Shown: positions 1-10,276 of the stretch, piece after piece
How the letters are laid out: each line of letters starts with the position of its first letter
How positions within the stretch are numbered: position 1 is the first letter of the stretch
Origin: Ustulina deusta
Taxonomy: Eukaryota; Ascomycota; Sordariomycetes; Xylariales; Xylariaceae
Reading direction: 5' to 3'
NCBI GenBank assembly: GCA_023159155.1
Contig: JAJNNX010000003.1
Location: forward strand, 1,488,001-1,552,000
Length of the DNA stretch: 64,000 nucleotides
The notes under the pieces: generated by a model
Seen by the model: only the letters and a program-made list of their open reading frames with translations
Database searches by the model: none
Told to the model about the DNA's origin: nothing
Position numbers and translations under genes: made by a program

Positions 1-380
1 CACAATGTGCTTTATTTCCTCCCTCTCATGATTTTCATGTACAGCGCACCCGCAACGTGATTAAATTTTCTGTGCCTCTTGACATTCGTTGCAGGGTCAA
101 TCAAGATGCAATCAGCGCTTTTCAGTCTACCAACGACTTTTGTGGACGTCGTCCAGTGTGAGGCGAATGCCATAAAAGTTAAATAAACCCGATGCTCTCG
201 AAGAGAATGAGTGTAAGATACCCATCAAGCATATTCCCTTGGGCGAATAGAACCCGGCCATCAGGCGGCTGGCTGGCTAGGTTTCGCACAGGTGGCAAAA
301 CAATGAGAATTTTATGCGCAGATCAATTGTGCCATACCAAATACATAGGCACCAATAGAAGCAGCTACAATATCGAAAGT
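1..380. other. No gene seen before the tRNA
   Basis: AT-rich flank with no convincing reading frame. It may be the downstream end of a gene lying outside the window. Confidence 0.5.
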
Positions 381-491
381 GGCAAGATGGCCGAGCGGTT
401 AAGGCGGAAGACTCAAGATAATTATCTTGCCTGTAAATCAGGTCGCGTTCTTCTGGGGCAACCCGCGCGAGTTCGAATCTCGTTCTTGTCA
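381..491 (+). tRNA. tRNA-Leu (anticodon CAA) with intron
   Basis: The cloverleaf is readable by eye. The 7-bp acceptor stem pairs GGCAAGA with TCTTGTC, followed by discriminator A at 491. A long variable arm of the Leu/Ser class is present (TGGGG-CAA-CCC), and the T arm holds the GTTCGAAT loop. The anticodon stem is GAAGA (407-411) with TCTTC (449-453) and the anticodon CAA is at 414-416. An intron of about 30 nt (418-447) lies directly after position 37, the canonical place. Its ATCTTG can pair with CAAGAT, as in known pre-tRNA-Leu(CAA) introns. A T run at 494-498 is the likely Pol III terminator. Confidence 0.93.
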
Positions 492-1097
492 GCTTTTTGC
501 CCCCGCATCCCCCTTCCCCCCCCTGAGTGGGGCGTAGGTTGTTGTATAGTGGACTCTATTTTTATGTAGAACTCCTGGTCCAGGCTTCCATACCACTCGA
601 ACTTGGATGCAGAGTAATCTCGATTGCAATAATTTAATAGCGATGTAGATCGTCCACATTACCATTGGTGATAGGATGTTGCGAAACACTCGCCCTGCTC
701 CTGTTTGTTCTTGTAAATCCGCTAGTAAATTAGCTTCAATGCCACGCCACCTACACGCCTGGGCGCTATTCGGAACAAATCGGCTTGTCTAGGTACTCTG
801 TGAAGATATTCTCCCAAAATCCTCTCATTTATCTCCCATGACTTCTCAATACAAGCCCTGCTGATTCGGCTCTTGCAATTTGAAGATGCTTCTTGCTACC
901 CGTTTTAGAGGAATAGCGTCGACTTCTAGGTTAGGCATGCGTCTGGTACTGCTTGCAATGGGGTGATTACAGGGTGATGAAGGAAAGCTACCTATGACCG
1001 AGGCCGCACCAGCGTCCGTTTGGTACCTGACTGACATTATCAATCTAAAAGACACCAACGGCCCCGCCAGTCCACATACATCACACGCAGTTCGGAG
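492..1097. other. Gene-free spacer
   Basis: Apart from the T-run terminator next to the tRNA, nothing coding or structured is evident. The right part is probably 3' UTR of the minus-strand ankyrin gene. Confidence 0.5.
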
Positions 1098-3118
1098 TCA
1101 CGGCACGAACGGCTTCCACCGGGCGCGCCCGCGCTTAGATTTTTTCTGCTCCAGCTCGCCGTGCAGATGAGATCCCGCCGGCGACCGGGGAAAGCCGCTC
1201 CAGAAAGACGCAGCGGCCGAGTTGTTGTTGTTGTTGTCCCCGCCGGCGACCGACACTCCCCGGTCCTCGGTCAAAGCAGGGAATGGCTCTTCCGCCTCGC
1301 GGGGCCGCTGCACCACCTCCTTTCCGAATTGCTTATTTTCCCGGGATGGCGGTGGTGCCAGGTCCAATATTTTCGAGATATCCCCGCCGATCCACGCCGA
1401 AGGCTTCGGCGGCGCGGTGAGACTGAGCGGAGATGATGATTCCTTCTCCCGAGCCGGAGTGCTCTTGATGGGCGGCACTGCGGCCGGGGCATTGGGAATA
1501 ATTTGGCTGTCGTCGCCCCGCGCCCGTTCTGGGGTTCCTTTTGTCGTTACGGGGCGGACGGAGGTGTCTACCAGCGACTTCGGATTCTTCCACGCTCGGA
1601 TTTTCGGAGGGGGGTGATCCGCTTGCGCCTTTACCGGCCGATCTGCAGGTTCAGGGGTTTCCCGCATTTTCCGCATGCGTAATCGTGCAGGTCGTGTGGG
1701 TAGAGCTAGACCGAACATCTCCCGCACCGCTTGAAGAGGATGCGACTTGGCTAGTTCCCGCGCAGACGGTAGAGACGTAGAAATACCTGGGTTGGCTCCG
1801 TAGCCGCCTAATAATCTTCGCAGCGTATGCAACACGTCGTTGTCCCTCTCAACCTTCATATGCTTGAGAACTTCATCAAGAGGTGTGTAACCCTGGGAAT
1901 CAACCACATCAGCAGATACGCCGGCATACAGAAGTTGGTCTACTATGCGTGTATAGGCGAAGCGGCAGGCAATGTGGAGTGCGGTTGATCTCTGGGGCGC
2001 ATGTACAACGGGATTTTCATCTGTGGAAAGCCCCAGCAGTATATCCACGGCCTCTTTGTTCTCTTGTCGTAGGGCTTCGTAGAGTGGTGTGTAGCCGTCT
2101 CCGTTCAGGGCTTGGGGATCCGCTCCATTTTCTACGAGTAGAGGGATAACGTCTGGGATTCTGCTCGCAGCCGCAAGGTGTAACGCGGTTTCTCCCCCGT
2201 GGCTGCAGTTGACTGATTTCCAGCATCCAGGGTGGCATTCGTGTTTAGATGCTGTTTGAGTCGGTGAGTGAATATCAGACCCATACTCGAGAAGAGTAGT
2301 TAAAATAGTGAGAATTCGTGAGTTCCAAGATCTGTCCCTCAATTTCGAGCCCAATCTAGACGAAAGGGTAAGCCCCGGCAGCCGTACACTGAGTAGCCAG
2401 TGAATCGCATTCAGCCCATACGGGCTATAAGCGTTCGGGTTGGCCCCTCTGACCAACAGATATGTGACAGTCCGCGGCAAGACGTAGCTGCAGGCAAATC
2501 TGAGGGACGCATCGAGACCTTCCTGTGTGCTGGTGCGGCTCGTGGATAACGTTAGGCAGAGAGGCATAAGATCTGGGTAATCACTCATCTCTCGACTCAT
2601 ATCCACTCCAGCCTTGAGCAAATAAACTGCGACGTGTGGTGCGTCGAAAGCAAGAGCAAGATGGAGAAAGCCAGCATCCGCCTTATAACCAATCCGTTCG
2701 CACAGATTCCCAGGTAATGACCTGGGATACGTCAGCCATGGGTTAAGGGATATCTTAATCATGTGTCGTACCCCATGAGGTTCAGTTCCTTCCTGCGAGT
2801 TGCAAGATAATCTATTATCAACCAACAGTCGGTTCGAATCGCTTGTGCAACAAAATCAATATAACAGCGAGTTTCAGGGGTGCTAGGAGGGTGAACGGTA
2901 TTGCTGACCCGCCGAGTACCACCTCGGGTTTCCTGAGCTTTTCTTCTATTTACCTTCTCTGTGAACCAGAGATCGAGCATGTAGTCGAAGAACAAACAGA
3001 AGAAATATCGATTCGACTGAGCAACTGACCTCACATCCTTCAAGCTGTCGAGGCGCGTAACGATATCACTATGCAGCTCTTGAGGCAAACTAAGAAGATG
3101 CCCATGCTGCTGAGCCAT
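1098..3118 (-). CDS. F-box-like / ankyrin-repeat protein
   Basis: The N-terminal exon starts at 3118 and gives an F-box-like segment (LPQELHSDIVTRLDSLKDVR, residues about 11-30). The long 3' reading frame (to stop TGA at 1098-1100) encodes ankyrin repeats, seen as motifs such as GETALHLAA, GYTPLYEAL, STALHIACR and GYTPLDEVL. A proline- and charge-rich low-complexity tail follows. F-box proteins usually recruit substrates to SCF ubiquitin ligases, so ankyrin repeats would be the target-binding part; that is family knowledge plus inference. The join is not settled. A textbook 50-nt intron (donor GTACGA, branch CTGAC, acceptor CCCAG) spans about 2723-2772, but its two sides are one base out of phase. 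A weaker donor GTTGAT near 2824 would be in phase. A further intron with donor GTAAAT near 2954 is possible. Confidence 0.7.
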
Positions 3119-3904
3119 CCTTTAGCGATCAAATAGATTTGGAGTTGTTATGAAATATCGCTGGATATTAGAGGGGTTTGAAATTGATTTAGGATTCATT
3201 CCACTGGTGTGTCCAGTGTTGTTATGAGTGCGGCGTCCCCTTCGGTTATTTGCTGCCTGTCTGCCTAATTGTCTGCCTACTTGTCTGCCTGCTTGCGTGT
3301 GAGAGGTAGGCTACGGTACGTTCCCTTGAGGGGTAGTCCTGATGGCGAATGATTGGCTTGATGAGTGGCACAAAGATGCTCGTTGGCGTCCGCTGCCGTG
3401 CTCTTGAATATGATAACTGATTGGCGTGGTTGGGGTCACGAAAGGGGATGCTGACCTCTCAGTCATCACGTAAAGATCATCTGTACAGGATGCTGGTATT
3501 TTCATAAAACAGGAAAATGCCAAGAAAAAAACATTGAATAACTCGCCTCAGTTAATTCAATTACCCTTGCTAATTCTGTCAAACAGTTATCTTCAACAAG
3601 GCTACGACCATAGTTGGAGTGTGGAATCCATGACACATTCAACTCGTCTGATATCACTCTAGCCATCGGTTACAACTCTGCTGGCTCCATGCGTGTAACG
3701 AAACTCATCCGATCATTGTCTGCTGCTGTTGTCGTTGTTGTGGTATCATGGGTCGTGAATTCCAAGAGGTGTACAACATACAGAGCCTTCAAGCAGCGTA
3801 GTCAAGAGCATCTCTTCTGAGTAGGTACTTCCTAAGTACAGCTAGACATGCTTCCTTCACATGTCAGTGCTGTCTTGCCGGGCCTCCTTGATATTTCTCC
3901 CTCA
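3119..3904. other. Gene-free spacer with short CTGCCT(A/T) runs
   Basis: This lies upstream of the ankyrin gene and downstream of swc4. It contains an imperfect tandem of TGTCTGCCT-type units at about 3256-3298. No gene is recognised. Confidence 0.5.
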
Positions 3905-5809
3905 TCACTTCTTCAACCTCTTCGTGCTTTTATCACTAGAGCCACTAAGCACACTGGCACTCCTCTTATGCCCACTACTCTGCGGCCGCATATTCTTATC
4001 CTCGCTATTCTCTGCCTTGGTCTGGTCGGAATTTTCGGCGCCATTGCCATTGGTTAATCCGTGCTTCTCCCCATTGATGGCCCCATTTGTGGTTGGCTTT
4101 GAGGTAGGCCTATCTTCGCTACTGCTTGACTGATTTGCAGATCTTGAGCCCGCATTTTTCCCATTAGTCATATCCGCAGTTTGGCCTGTGCATGCGGAGG
4201 TCGACCCAGATGGCCCTTCTGAGCTTGCATTAACATGCTCCGAGCCTGATGTCCCTATGGCTATAGATTTCTTACGCTCGGCCTTTTTCGCTTGTTCCAA
4301 GCGCATCTCGGCATCTATTTTGTCGTTCAACTTTCGGATCTCTAGAAGATTGCCAATGGAAGTGAGAAGCTTTTCCATTCCTTCGACAACATTTCTAGTT
4401 GGCATGTTGAGCCTACTTGGAATATCCAGTTCGGCGAGCGTATTGGTAATCCTTTGATGTTGCGCGTTACTCTTTGTTGTAAGAATTTTATTAATACGCT
4501 CGTAACGGAATGTAGGACCCGAGGGGAGACGATCATGGTGAGATACGCCATAGATTTTCTCCTCCTGCTCGGTAAGCTTCTTACGCTCCTGTTGTTGCTG
4601 TTGCTGTTGAGAGCCTTTCTTGGTAGGCCGTTCAGGTCGGTCGCCTCCACCAATAGAATCGCGATGCCCCCCTGTTGAAGCTGCAATGCTCTCCCGTCGG
4701 CTTTCTGAGACAGGCGTTGAATTGGGCTGTGCTGAGCCTGGTGTGTTTGCACCGTTAGTATCCAACATGGGCCTACGCTTCTTTGATCTGTCGGCGGTTG
4801 CGAGATTTTGCAGAAGTGTCGACAGGCCAGCACTGGACTTGAAACTTGTAATGTCTTGCTCTGTTGGTGGGAAATCTAGCCGGCGATACAAGTCTTGACG
4901 GTCCTGGTTGAGTTTCTGTTGCCTGGCAACAATTCGTCTCACCTCGATGAGTAACTGTTCTTCCTCCCGGGCTTCGTCGGTAGACCGGCTTAACGCATCC
5001 TGAGCAAACTTCTTGCGTTGTAGTTCTGATGCCGGGTTGAAATTGGCCATCATTTCATGTAGAGAGAACTCAGCTTGTGTCATGTACTGCACCGGCTTCT
5101 GGACCGCCATCATCTTCGCGGCCACCTCATAATATCTCTTTTTCAGATCCTCCATAGTACGAGGTTTGGGAGCAGGTATCATTGCTGTATTTGGGTCTGT
5201 ACCATCCAAATCCTTCTCCTCCTTCACTTTTCCTGCCAACTGTGGTGTATAGTCGTACCGATCCCATATTAACGGCCAACGCAAGTCAAAGTCTCTGGCT
5301 AGACTGAAGAGGTAATCTGTCTCATCCTTGGTCCAATCGTCGCTGACCAAGTTCGAGGCATACTGGTCTTCGCTGTATTGAGGGACGTCGACCTGTACAT
5401 TGAACTTGGCGAAGCCGGAATCCTCAGCTACATCAGCCTTTCTCACCACTTCCATGCCATTTTCTCCCGGTGTTTGCCCATCCGATTGTGGCTGTGATGT
5501 AGCCCTCGACTGGTCGTCGGTCTCTTTCCTCCAATGTCGCAGGTGTAAGGACTGATCACTGCGCGCCGAGTTGCGAAAGGCGCGCATTTCCCATCGTGCG
5601 GCTGGCTTCCTGCTCCCAAACCTCCTCTTTTTAAAGGTCGCTATCTCGGGCACAATAGCGATCGGATTATCGCCTCCTAAGCTCTGGACTTCTCGTGCCA
5701 AGCCCTTTAGGTTCGGTCGTGCAGTGCTGGTTTTCTGCTTCTTCGTAGGCCGTAGACCGGCACCTTCAGCAGGGAGGTTGAGGACATCGCGGACATCGAG
5801 GGAAGCCAT
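3905..5809 (-). CDS. swc4: SWR1-complex protein 4 (Swc4/DMAP1 family)
   Basis: A single-exon frame of 634 codons. Swc4 is a shared subunit of the SWR1 complex (H2A.Z deposition) and the NuA4 acetyltransferase, acting in the nucleus. The SANT/Myb-like module is clear (residues about 145-190, with SDDWTKDETDYLF and FDLRWPLIWDRYDY). The DMAP1-type helical region follows, including GPTFRYERINKILT and LGIP-like LDIPSRLNMPT. A short glutamine run encoded by CAG/CAA repeats sits between them, and the C-terminus is a low-complexity Ser/Asn/Lys tail ending in KRLKK, probably nuclear-localising. The frame is open upstream to 5935, but the methionine at 5809 starts the conserved MASLDVRDVLNLP block, so it is chosen as the start. 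Confidence 0.93.
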   Translation of the reverse strand: MASLDVRDVLNLPAEGAGLRPTKKQKTSTARPNLKGLAREVQSLGGDNPIAIVPEIATFKKRRFGSRKPAARWEMRAFRNSARSDQSLHLRHWRKETDDQSRATSQPQSDGQTPGENGMEVVRKADVAEDSGFAKFNVQVDVPQYSEDQYASNLVSDDWTKDETDYLFSLARDFDLRWPLIWDRYDYTPQLAGKVKEEKDLDGTDPNTAMIPAPKPRTMEDLKKRYYEVAAKMMAVQKPVQYMTQAEFSLHEMMANFNPASELQRKKFAQDALSRSTDEAREEEQLLIEVRRIVARQQKLNQDRQDLYRRLDFPPTEQDITSFKSSAGLSTLLQNLATADRSKKRRPMLDTNGANTPGSAQPNSTPVSESRRESIAASTGGHRDSIGGGDRPERPTKKGSQQQQQQQERKKLTEQEEKIYGVSHHDRLPSGPTFRYERINKILTTKSNAQHQRITNTLAELDIPSRLNMPTRNVVEGMEKLLTSIGNLLEIRKLNDKIDAEMRLEQAKKAERKKSIAIGTSGSEHVNASSEGPSGSTSACTGQTADMTNGKNAGSRSANQSSSSEDRPTSKPTTNGAINGEKHGLTNGNGAENSDQTKAENSEDKNMRPQSSGHKRSASVLSGSSDKSTKRLKK

Positions 5810-6486
5810 TATAGTGCTTGGAAGAGATGCAACGGCAATGAACACCAGTCGCAACGGAGGTTCGAGAACGCTACCGAAAGAGTAGTGTGTCGCAAGGCGG
5901 CCGCCCAGAATTATATTAATTGCACGTGAGGCCACATGTAGACAGGAATGTCATAGAAACACCCCCGATGTTTTGATGGCAAAGCGTAGTTGACGCGGTG
6001 TATTCGATGGAATTAGGATTATGGGGGGTTCCGGTATGGAATATCAAGTAGAGGCGGATATGATGGAGAATTTCTAGCTTGGCGTGGCGACTCCAGAGGT
6101 GTCTCTACATACCTAGGTACTCTGTACATGGGGTCTTATCGATAATACCATAGCATGCTAGATTAAGTACTTAAGTACCTATACAGTATCGCCTTAGTTA
6201 TCAGTGCCCTGTGGCAGGCGCTGTGGCAGTACCTAGGCAGCTGTGGCTTATGGGCCAGATCAACGATAAACGACCCCTTAGAGGTACCGTGGCCCCTGGA
6301 CAGTGAACGTGGCAGCTTGGCGACTAAGGAGGTGGTGAGAGCTTCACAAAGGCCAATGCAACACGACTCCTCAACGTCACAATTTCCACATCCGCCCATC
6401 CACCACGACCTCCAACAACCGATTTCGAAGGCGCCGACGGCAGCAGCAGCCCCAATTGAGAACGGACTGGTGCTAGAGGAGCAAAG
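5810..6486. other. Divergent promoter region between swc4 and the p24 gene
   Basis: Holds the 5' flanks of both neighbours and TACCTAGGTA-type motifs near 6109. The segment just before 6487 is likely 5' UTR. No gene is seen. Confidence 0.5.
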
Positions 6487-7461
6487 ATGAGGGCGATACT
6501 TCCCCTCCTGTCGCTGAGCACCGTGGCTCAAGCGCTGTACTTCTTCATCGACGGCACGCAGCCCAAGTGCTTCTACGAGGAGCTGCCCAAGGACACGCTG
6601 GTCGTGGGCCACTACAACCTCGACGAATTCGACGACAACACGCGGACGTGGTCGAAGCACGACGGCCTCAGCGTCTACATATCCGTCGACGTAGGTCTTT
6701 CTTCCATTGCACCCGCAACAACCGATCTCGGGCCACACACAGCCGCACACGATCAGATCTAGACTAGGCTAACGCGCCGTAACAGGAGGTCTTCGACAAC
6801 GACCACCGGGTGGTGTCGCAGCGGGGCTCCTCGTCCGGCCGGTTCACCTTCACGGCGCACGAGGCCGGCGACCACCGCCTCTGCTTCACGCCGAGCAGCA
6901 ACAGCGGCCGCCAGAACTGGCTGAACGCCGCGAGCCCCAACGGCGGCGTCAAGCTGACGCTGGACCTGGCCATCGGCGAGTCGAGCGAGATCGAGAGCAG
7001 TGACAAGAGCAAGCTGCAGGATATCTCGCAGCGCGTCAAGGACCTCAACTCGCGCCTGCAGGACATCAGGCGCGAGCAGATCTTCCAACGAGTAAGTATC
7101 GGCATCCATTATCCATATATATGTATATACATATACATATACATATACATACATAGATGCATATTTCTCTCCCTCTTTCTTTTTTCCTTGGTTCTTTCTT
7201 TCACTTTCCTCTTTCCCCCCCACTCTAAGCGCTCGAGATAATCAATCAAATAATCATGCGAGCACAACAATCACGAGTCCAGCTTTTTCATACTTACCCC
7301 ATCCCAAACAGGAACGAGAAGCCGAATTCAGAGATCAGTCCGAGACCACCAACTCCCGCGTCATCCGCTGGATGGTTGTCCAGCTCGTTGTTTTGGGCGT
7401 CACATGCGCCTGGCAATTATCCCACCTCCGGTCCTTCTTCATCAAGCAGAAGCTCACATAA
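6487..7461 (+). CDS. p24 (EMP24/GP25L) family cargo receptor, Erp1-like
   Basis: Three exons, 6487-6690, 6786-7091 and 7312-7461, give 219 aa. Splice sites are GTAGGT with branch GCTAAC, and GTAAGT to AAACAG; all phases agree. p24 proteins shuttle between ER and Golgi in COPII/COPI vesicles and select cargo such as GPI-anchored proteins. Visible features are a signal peptide ([16 protein letters not shown]), a GOLD domain opening with [18 protein letters not shown] (Cys paired with the later LCF), and a coiled-coil stem around [21 protein letters not shown] single membrane span ([15 protein letters not shown]) is followed by a short cytosolic tail with basic residues. The opening motif resembles the alpha subfamily (Erp1/5/6); the subfamily assignment is tentative. 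Confidence 0.92.
7115..7160. repeat. ATATAC microsatellite in intron 2 of the p24 gene
   Basis: Imperfect tandem ATATAC/ATAC units inside intron 7092-7311, which makes that intron longer than its neighbours. Confidence 0.8.
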
Positions 7462-8655
7462 TCATCACGACAAAGTGTGTACTACAATACAATAAAAACC
7501 GATGGTCATATCCGAATATCCCCCCAGTGAAACGGTGGGGGAAGGGTGGAGGGAGGGATGGGAGTTGGGAACACGATCCCAAACCGTTGGAACTCATTAC
7601 TTTGGGCAGCCTACTCAAGAGTGACACCGTGCTCCGCGAAAACAATGAGACTATCACACACCTTGCGGAGGTACTATCTGTAATAATACATGCATACGGG
7701 TCGGAAGAAGTAGCGTCTCAGTACGAGAATTTGGCTTAGCTGTCTTTGTCCACAAGCGCAAGTGTGATTAACGAAGTTAAAAAACCAAACACATGTCTTG
7801 ACTGAACTGAAGTTTAGTAAAAAAACGTAACCATATAAATGCGAAGTTGACGATAAATCTTCAGGCTCCATCACAAACCACTTCTTGAACACATCTAGAA
7901 TGTTTGGTATGTCCTATTGTCTGCTTTTTCTATCCTTGTAGGAACCTAATCTCTTCACCAGGTTTGGAAGATCACCTCACTATAGCCCCTCCAGGCGCGG
8001 TGGTCACATCCTATTATGTGCTCCAGCTGTCCACCAAATCTACATCTTCTTCCACACTGAATACTTCCTACAGCACCCCTTCATTGCAATTATAAGCAGT
8101 TATGTCAAGGACGTTGCTACACAGAGAAAAATAGGACACCGATTTCCCAATGCTAGCCTTCCCAGAGTTTCACGAACTCCACCGGCGCCGTTGCTGCGAG
8201 TTGGTGTATTAACAGCCAGTATCTATCTCATCAGAGCGAGAGTCATGAATAAAGAAAAAGTAAAAGTCAACACGAGTAATTCGTATTCTGAGTTATGCTG
8301 AGCTCAGATGCAGCCTGGACCCACCCAGAAAATGTGAGACATATGGTCCGGTTGGTGTCAGGCAGACCTGCAGGGTGCGATATGTAGGAGGGTGATTTGG
8401 ACAATAGACCTCCAGAGTACGAACACCCTAAGTGTCCTCAGAGGTAGTGACTATCAGAAAGTCCGCCCGCTGCCGTAGAACCCGCAACTATAACGTCCTA
8501 GTAGATGTATACGCTGGAAGGAGACCAGGTACGTTTGCAGAAAGACAACCGGGGGAAGTATTAAGAAGCAATACAACACGGAGTTGGAAGTCTAGATCCA
8601 ACTCCCTTAGTCTATATGAGGTCGCTCGCATGCCATCATTGTATGTCAAATTATC
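7462..8655. other. Convergent 3' spacer, no gene recognised
   Basis: Lies between the 3' ends of the p24 and casein kinase genes. Short open frames here show no family resemblance. The right side is probably 3' UTR of the kinase. Confidence 0.5.
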
Positions 8656-10276
8656 CTACAACCTGTCAGTAGTGCCCGGCCTGATAAACGATGTTGACAA
8701 CATACCGCAGCAAAGAACTTTCATGAACTTCTGGAACCCGGTTGGTTGGGGTTCATTGAGCCCCTCATTAGCCATGCCGAGCTCAGGACTCAGGTTTGTC
8801 TGCTGAGCAATTCTCGGTGGCAGGTTCTGGCTGCTGTTCTGGAATTGGGCCTGGGTTGACCCAGTCGGAGTGGCCATGTCCCGAAGACCCCCCACCGCGC
8901 TCCCACGCTGTACCTTCAATCCAGCGGCGGGGGCGTTTGGCCGGCGCGGGTCCGTCCCCTTGGCTGGTGACGGAGGTGGGGGCTGCGCGGCGTTTAAACG
9001 GTCGCGTGTCAGGTGAGGTGTGTTCGCGCCAGTCCGGGACTGATTGTGTAATTCCATCTGCGAAGGGCCCGGTCGAGCGTTTGGGTTGTGATACCCACCA
9101 TGCTTAGGCAAGGCATCCCAGCCCTTGGGGGACTCTTTGTTGATCTTCATCCAGTCGTATTCCCCATCCTCAACTTCACCTGTGGTCTTCAATGCCTGGG
9201 TGAAAAGTTCACGCAAGTAATCGTAGTCGGGAGTGTCCTCGAAGCCAAGATTTCGTACGTACGTCAGGTACTTGTTGAACTCGTCAGGGAAGCCTTCGCA
9301 GAGATCTTTGATCGCAGTGGTCTGCTTCTTCTCGCCAATCTTCTCATACTTCTGCTTGTTTGTTGCAGCCTTTAACCCTTGCCAAGGAAGACCACCACGG
9401 AGAAAATACATGAACACATGACCCAGCGCTTCCAAATCATCTCGGCGAGATTGTTCACGTCCCAGGTGGGTATTGATACTCATATAGCGAGCAGTACCAG
9501 ATAACGACTTCCGCTCACGATAGGGAATGTGCTGTTTGGTTTTTGGGTCTCGGTACTGCTTGGCCATGCCAAAATCTACGACGTGGATGACATTGGCGGC
9601 CTTCGTTGTGGGACGACCAATCAAGAAATTGTCCGGCTTGATGTCACGATAGATCAAGTTTTTCTCGTGGATTGTCTGAACACGGGACAGCTAAACAAAG
9701 CGTGAGCAATGCTACAAGGATCACAAACTGAAAAGTTGGGGGAAGAAAACATACCATTTGCTTGGCAACCATGACAACAGTCTTGATCGAGAACCTTCGG
9801 TTGCAGTGGTCAAACAGATCCTCCAAGGACGGTCCGAGCAGATCTATAACGAGGATGTTATGAAGGCCCTCTTGACCAAAGTAGTAAACATTAGGAATAC
9901 CGGCTACATGGACAAAGCTTAGTCTTCAACGTGTCGTTACGTGTCGCAACAACTTACGGCAGCCAACAAGTATCTTATATGTGCGGTATTCATCCCGAAG
10001 CTGTGGTGCATCACTCTTCCGCGGCTCCTACGAACATGTTAGCATATTCCAAGACGTCCAGTCAATTCTAAGAGTCTTGGGCCTCTCTTATTGCCAAGGC
10101 TTGACCTCAAAAGGGAATAACCCAAAAAAAGAAAAGAAAAGACTCACGAATTTGATGGCAACTTGCTGGCTGTTCAACAAGTTGGTGCCTTCAAAAATGA
10201 CACCGAAAGAACCTTCGCCAATCTTCTTACCCACTCGGTAGTGGACACCCACCACGTTTGACGACGACGAAGCCAT
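8656..10276 (-). CDS. Casein kinase 1 (Yck1/2-like, plasma-membrane type)
   Basis: Exons, in transcript order, are 10276-10148, 10027-9958, 9903-9755 and 9690-8656. All phases agree and give about 460 aa. This is a Ser/Thr kinase of the CK1 family. The glycine loop is [11 protein letters not shown] (residues 20-30), the ATP-binding lysine lies in VAIKF (K42), the catalytic loop is YRDIKPDNF (D132), and DFG is intact (VVDFGMAK). The CK1-specific [16 protein letters not shown] segment is present. The C-terminal third is Pro/Gln/Asn-rich and ends KVLCC, matching palmitoylated Yck-type kinases that act at the plasma membrane in nutrient signalling and endocytosis. The exact C-terminus is open. 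A donor GTATGT follows CTTTGCTGCG, so a last intron could change the final residues after CCG; the unspliced frame adds [15 protein letters not shown]. Confidence 0.93.

Noticed and set aside
5810..5935. Longer N-terminus for Swc4 starting at 5935
   Set aside because: The extra 42 residues precede the conserved MASLDVRDVLNLP start and look like translated leader.
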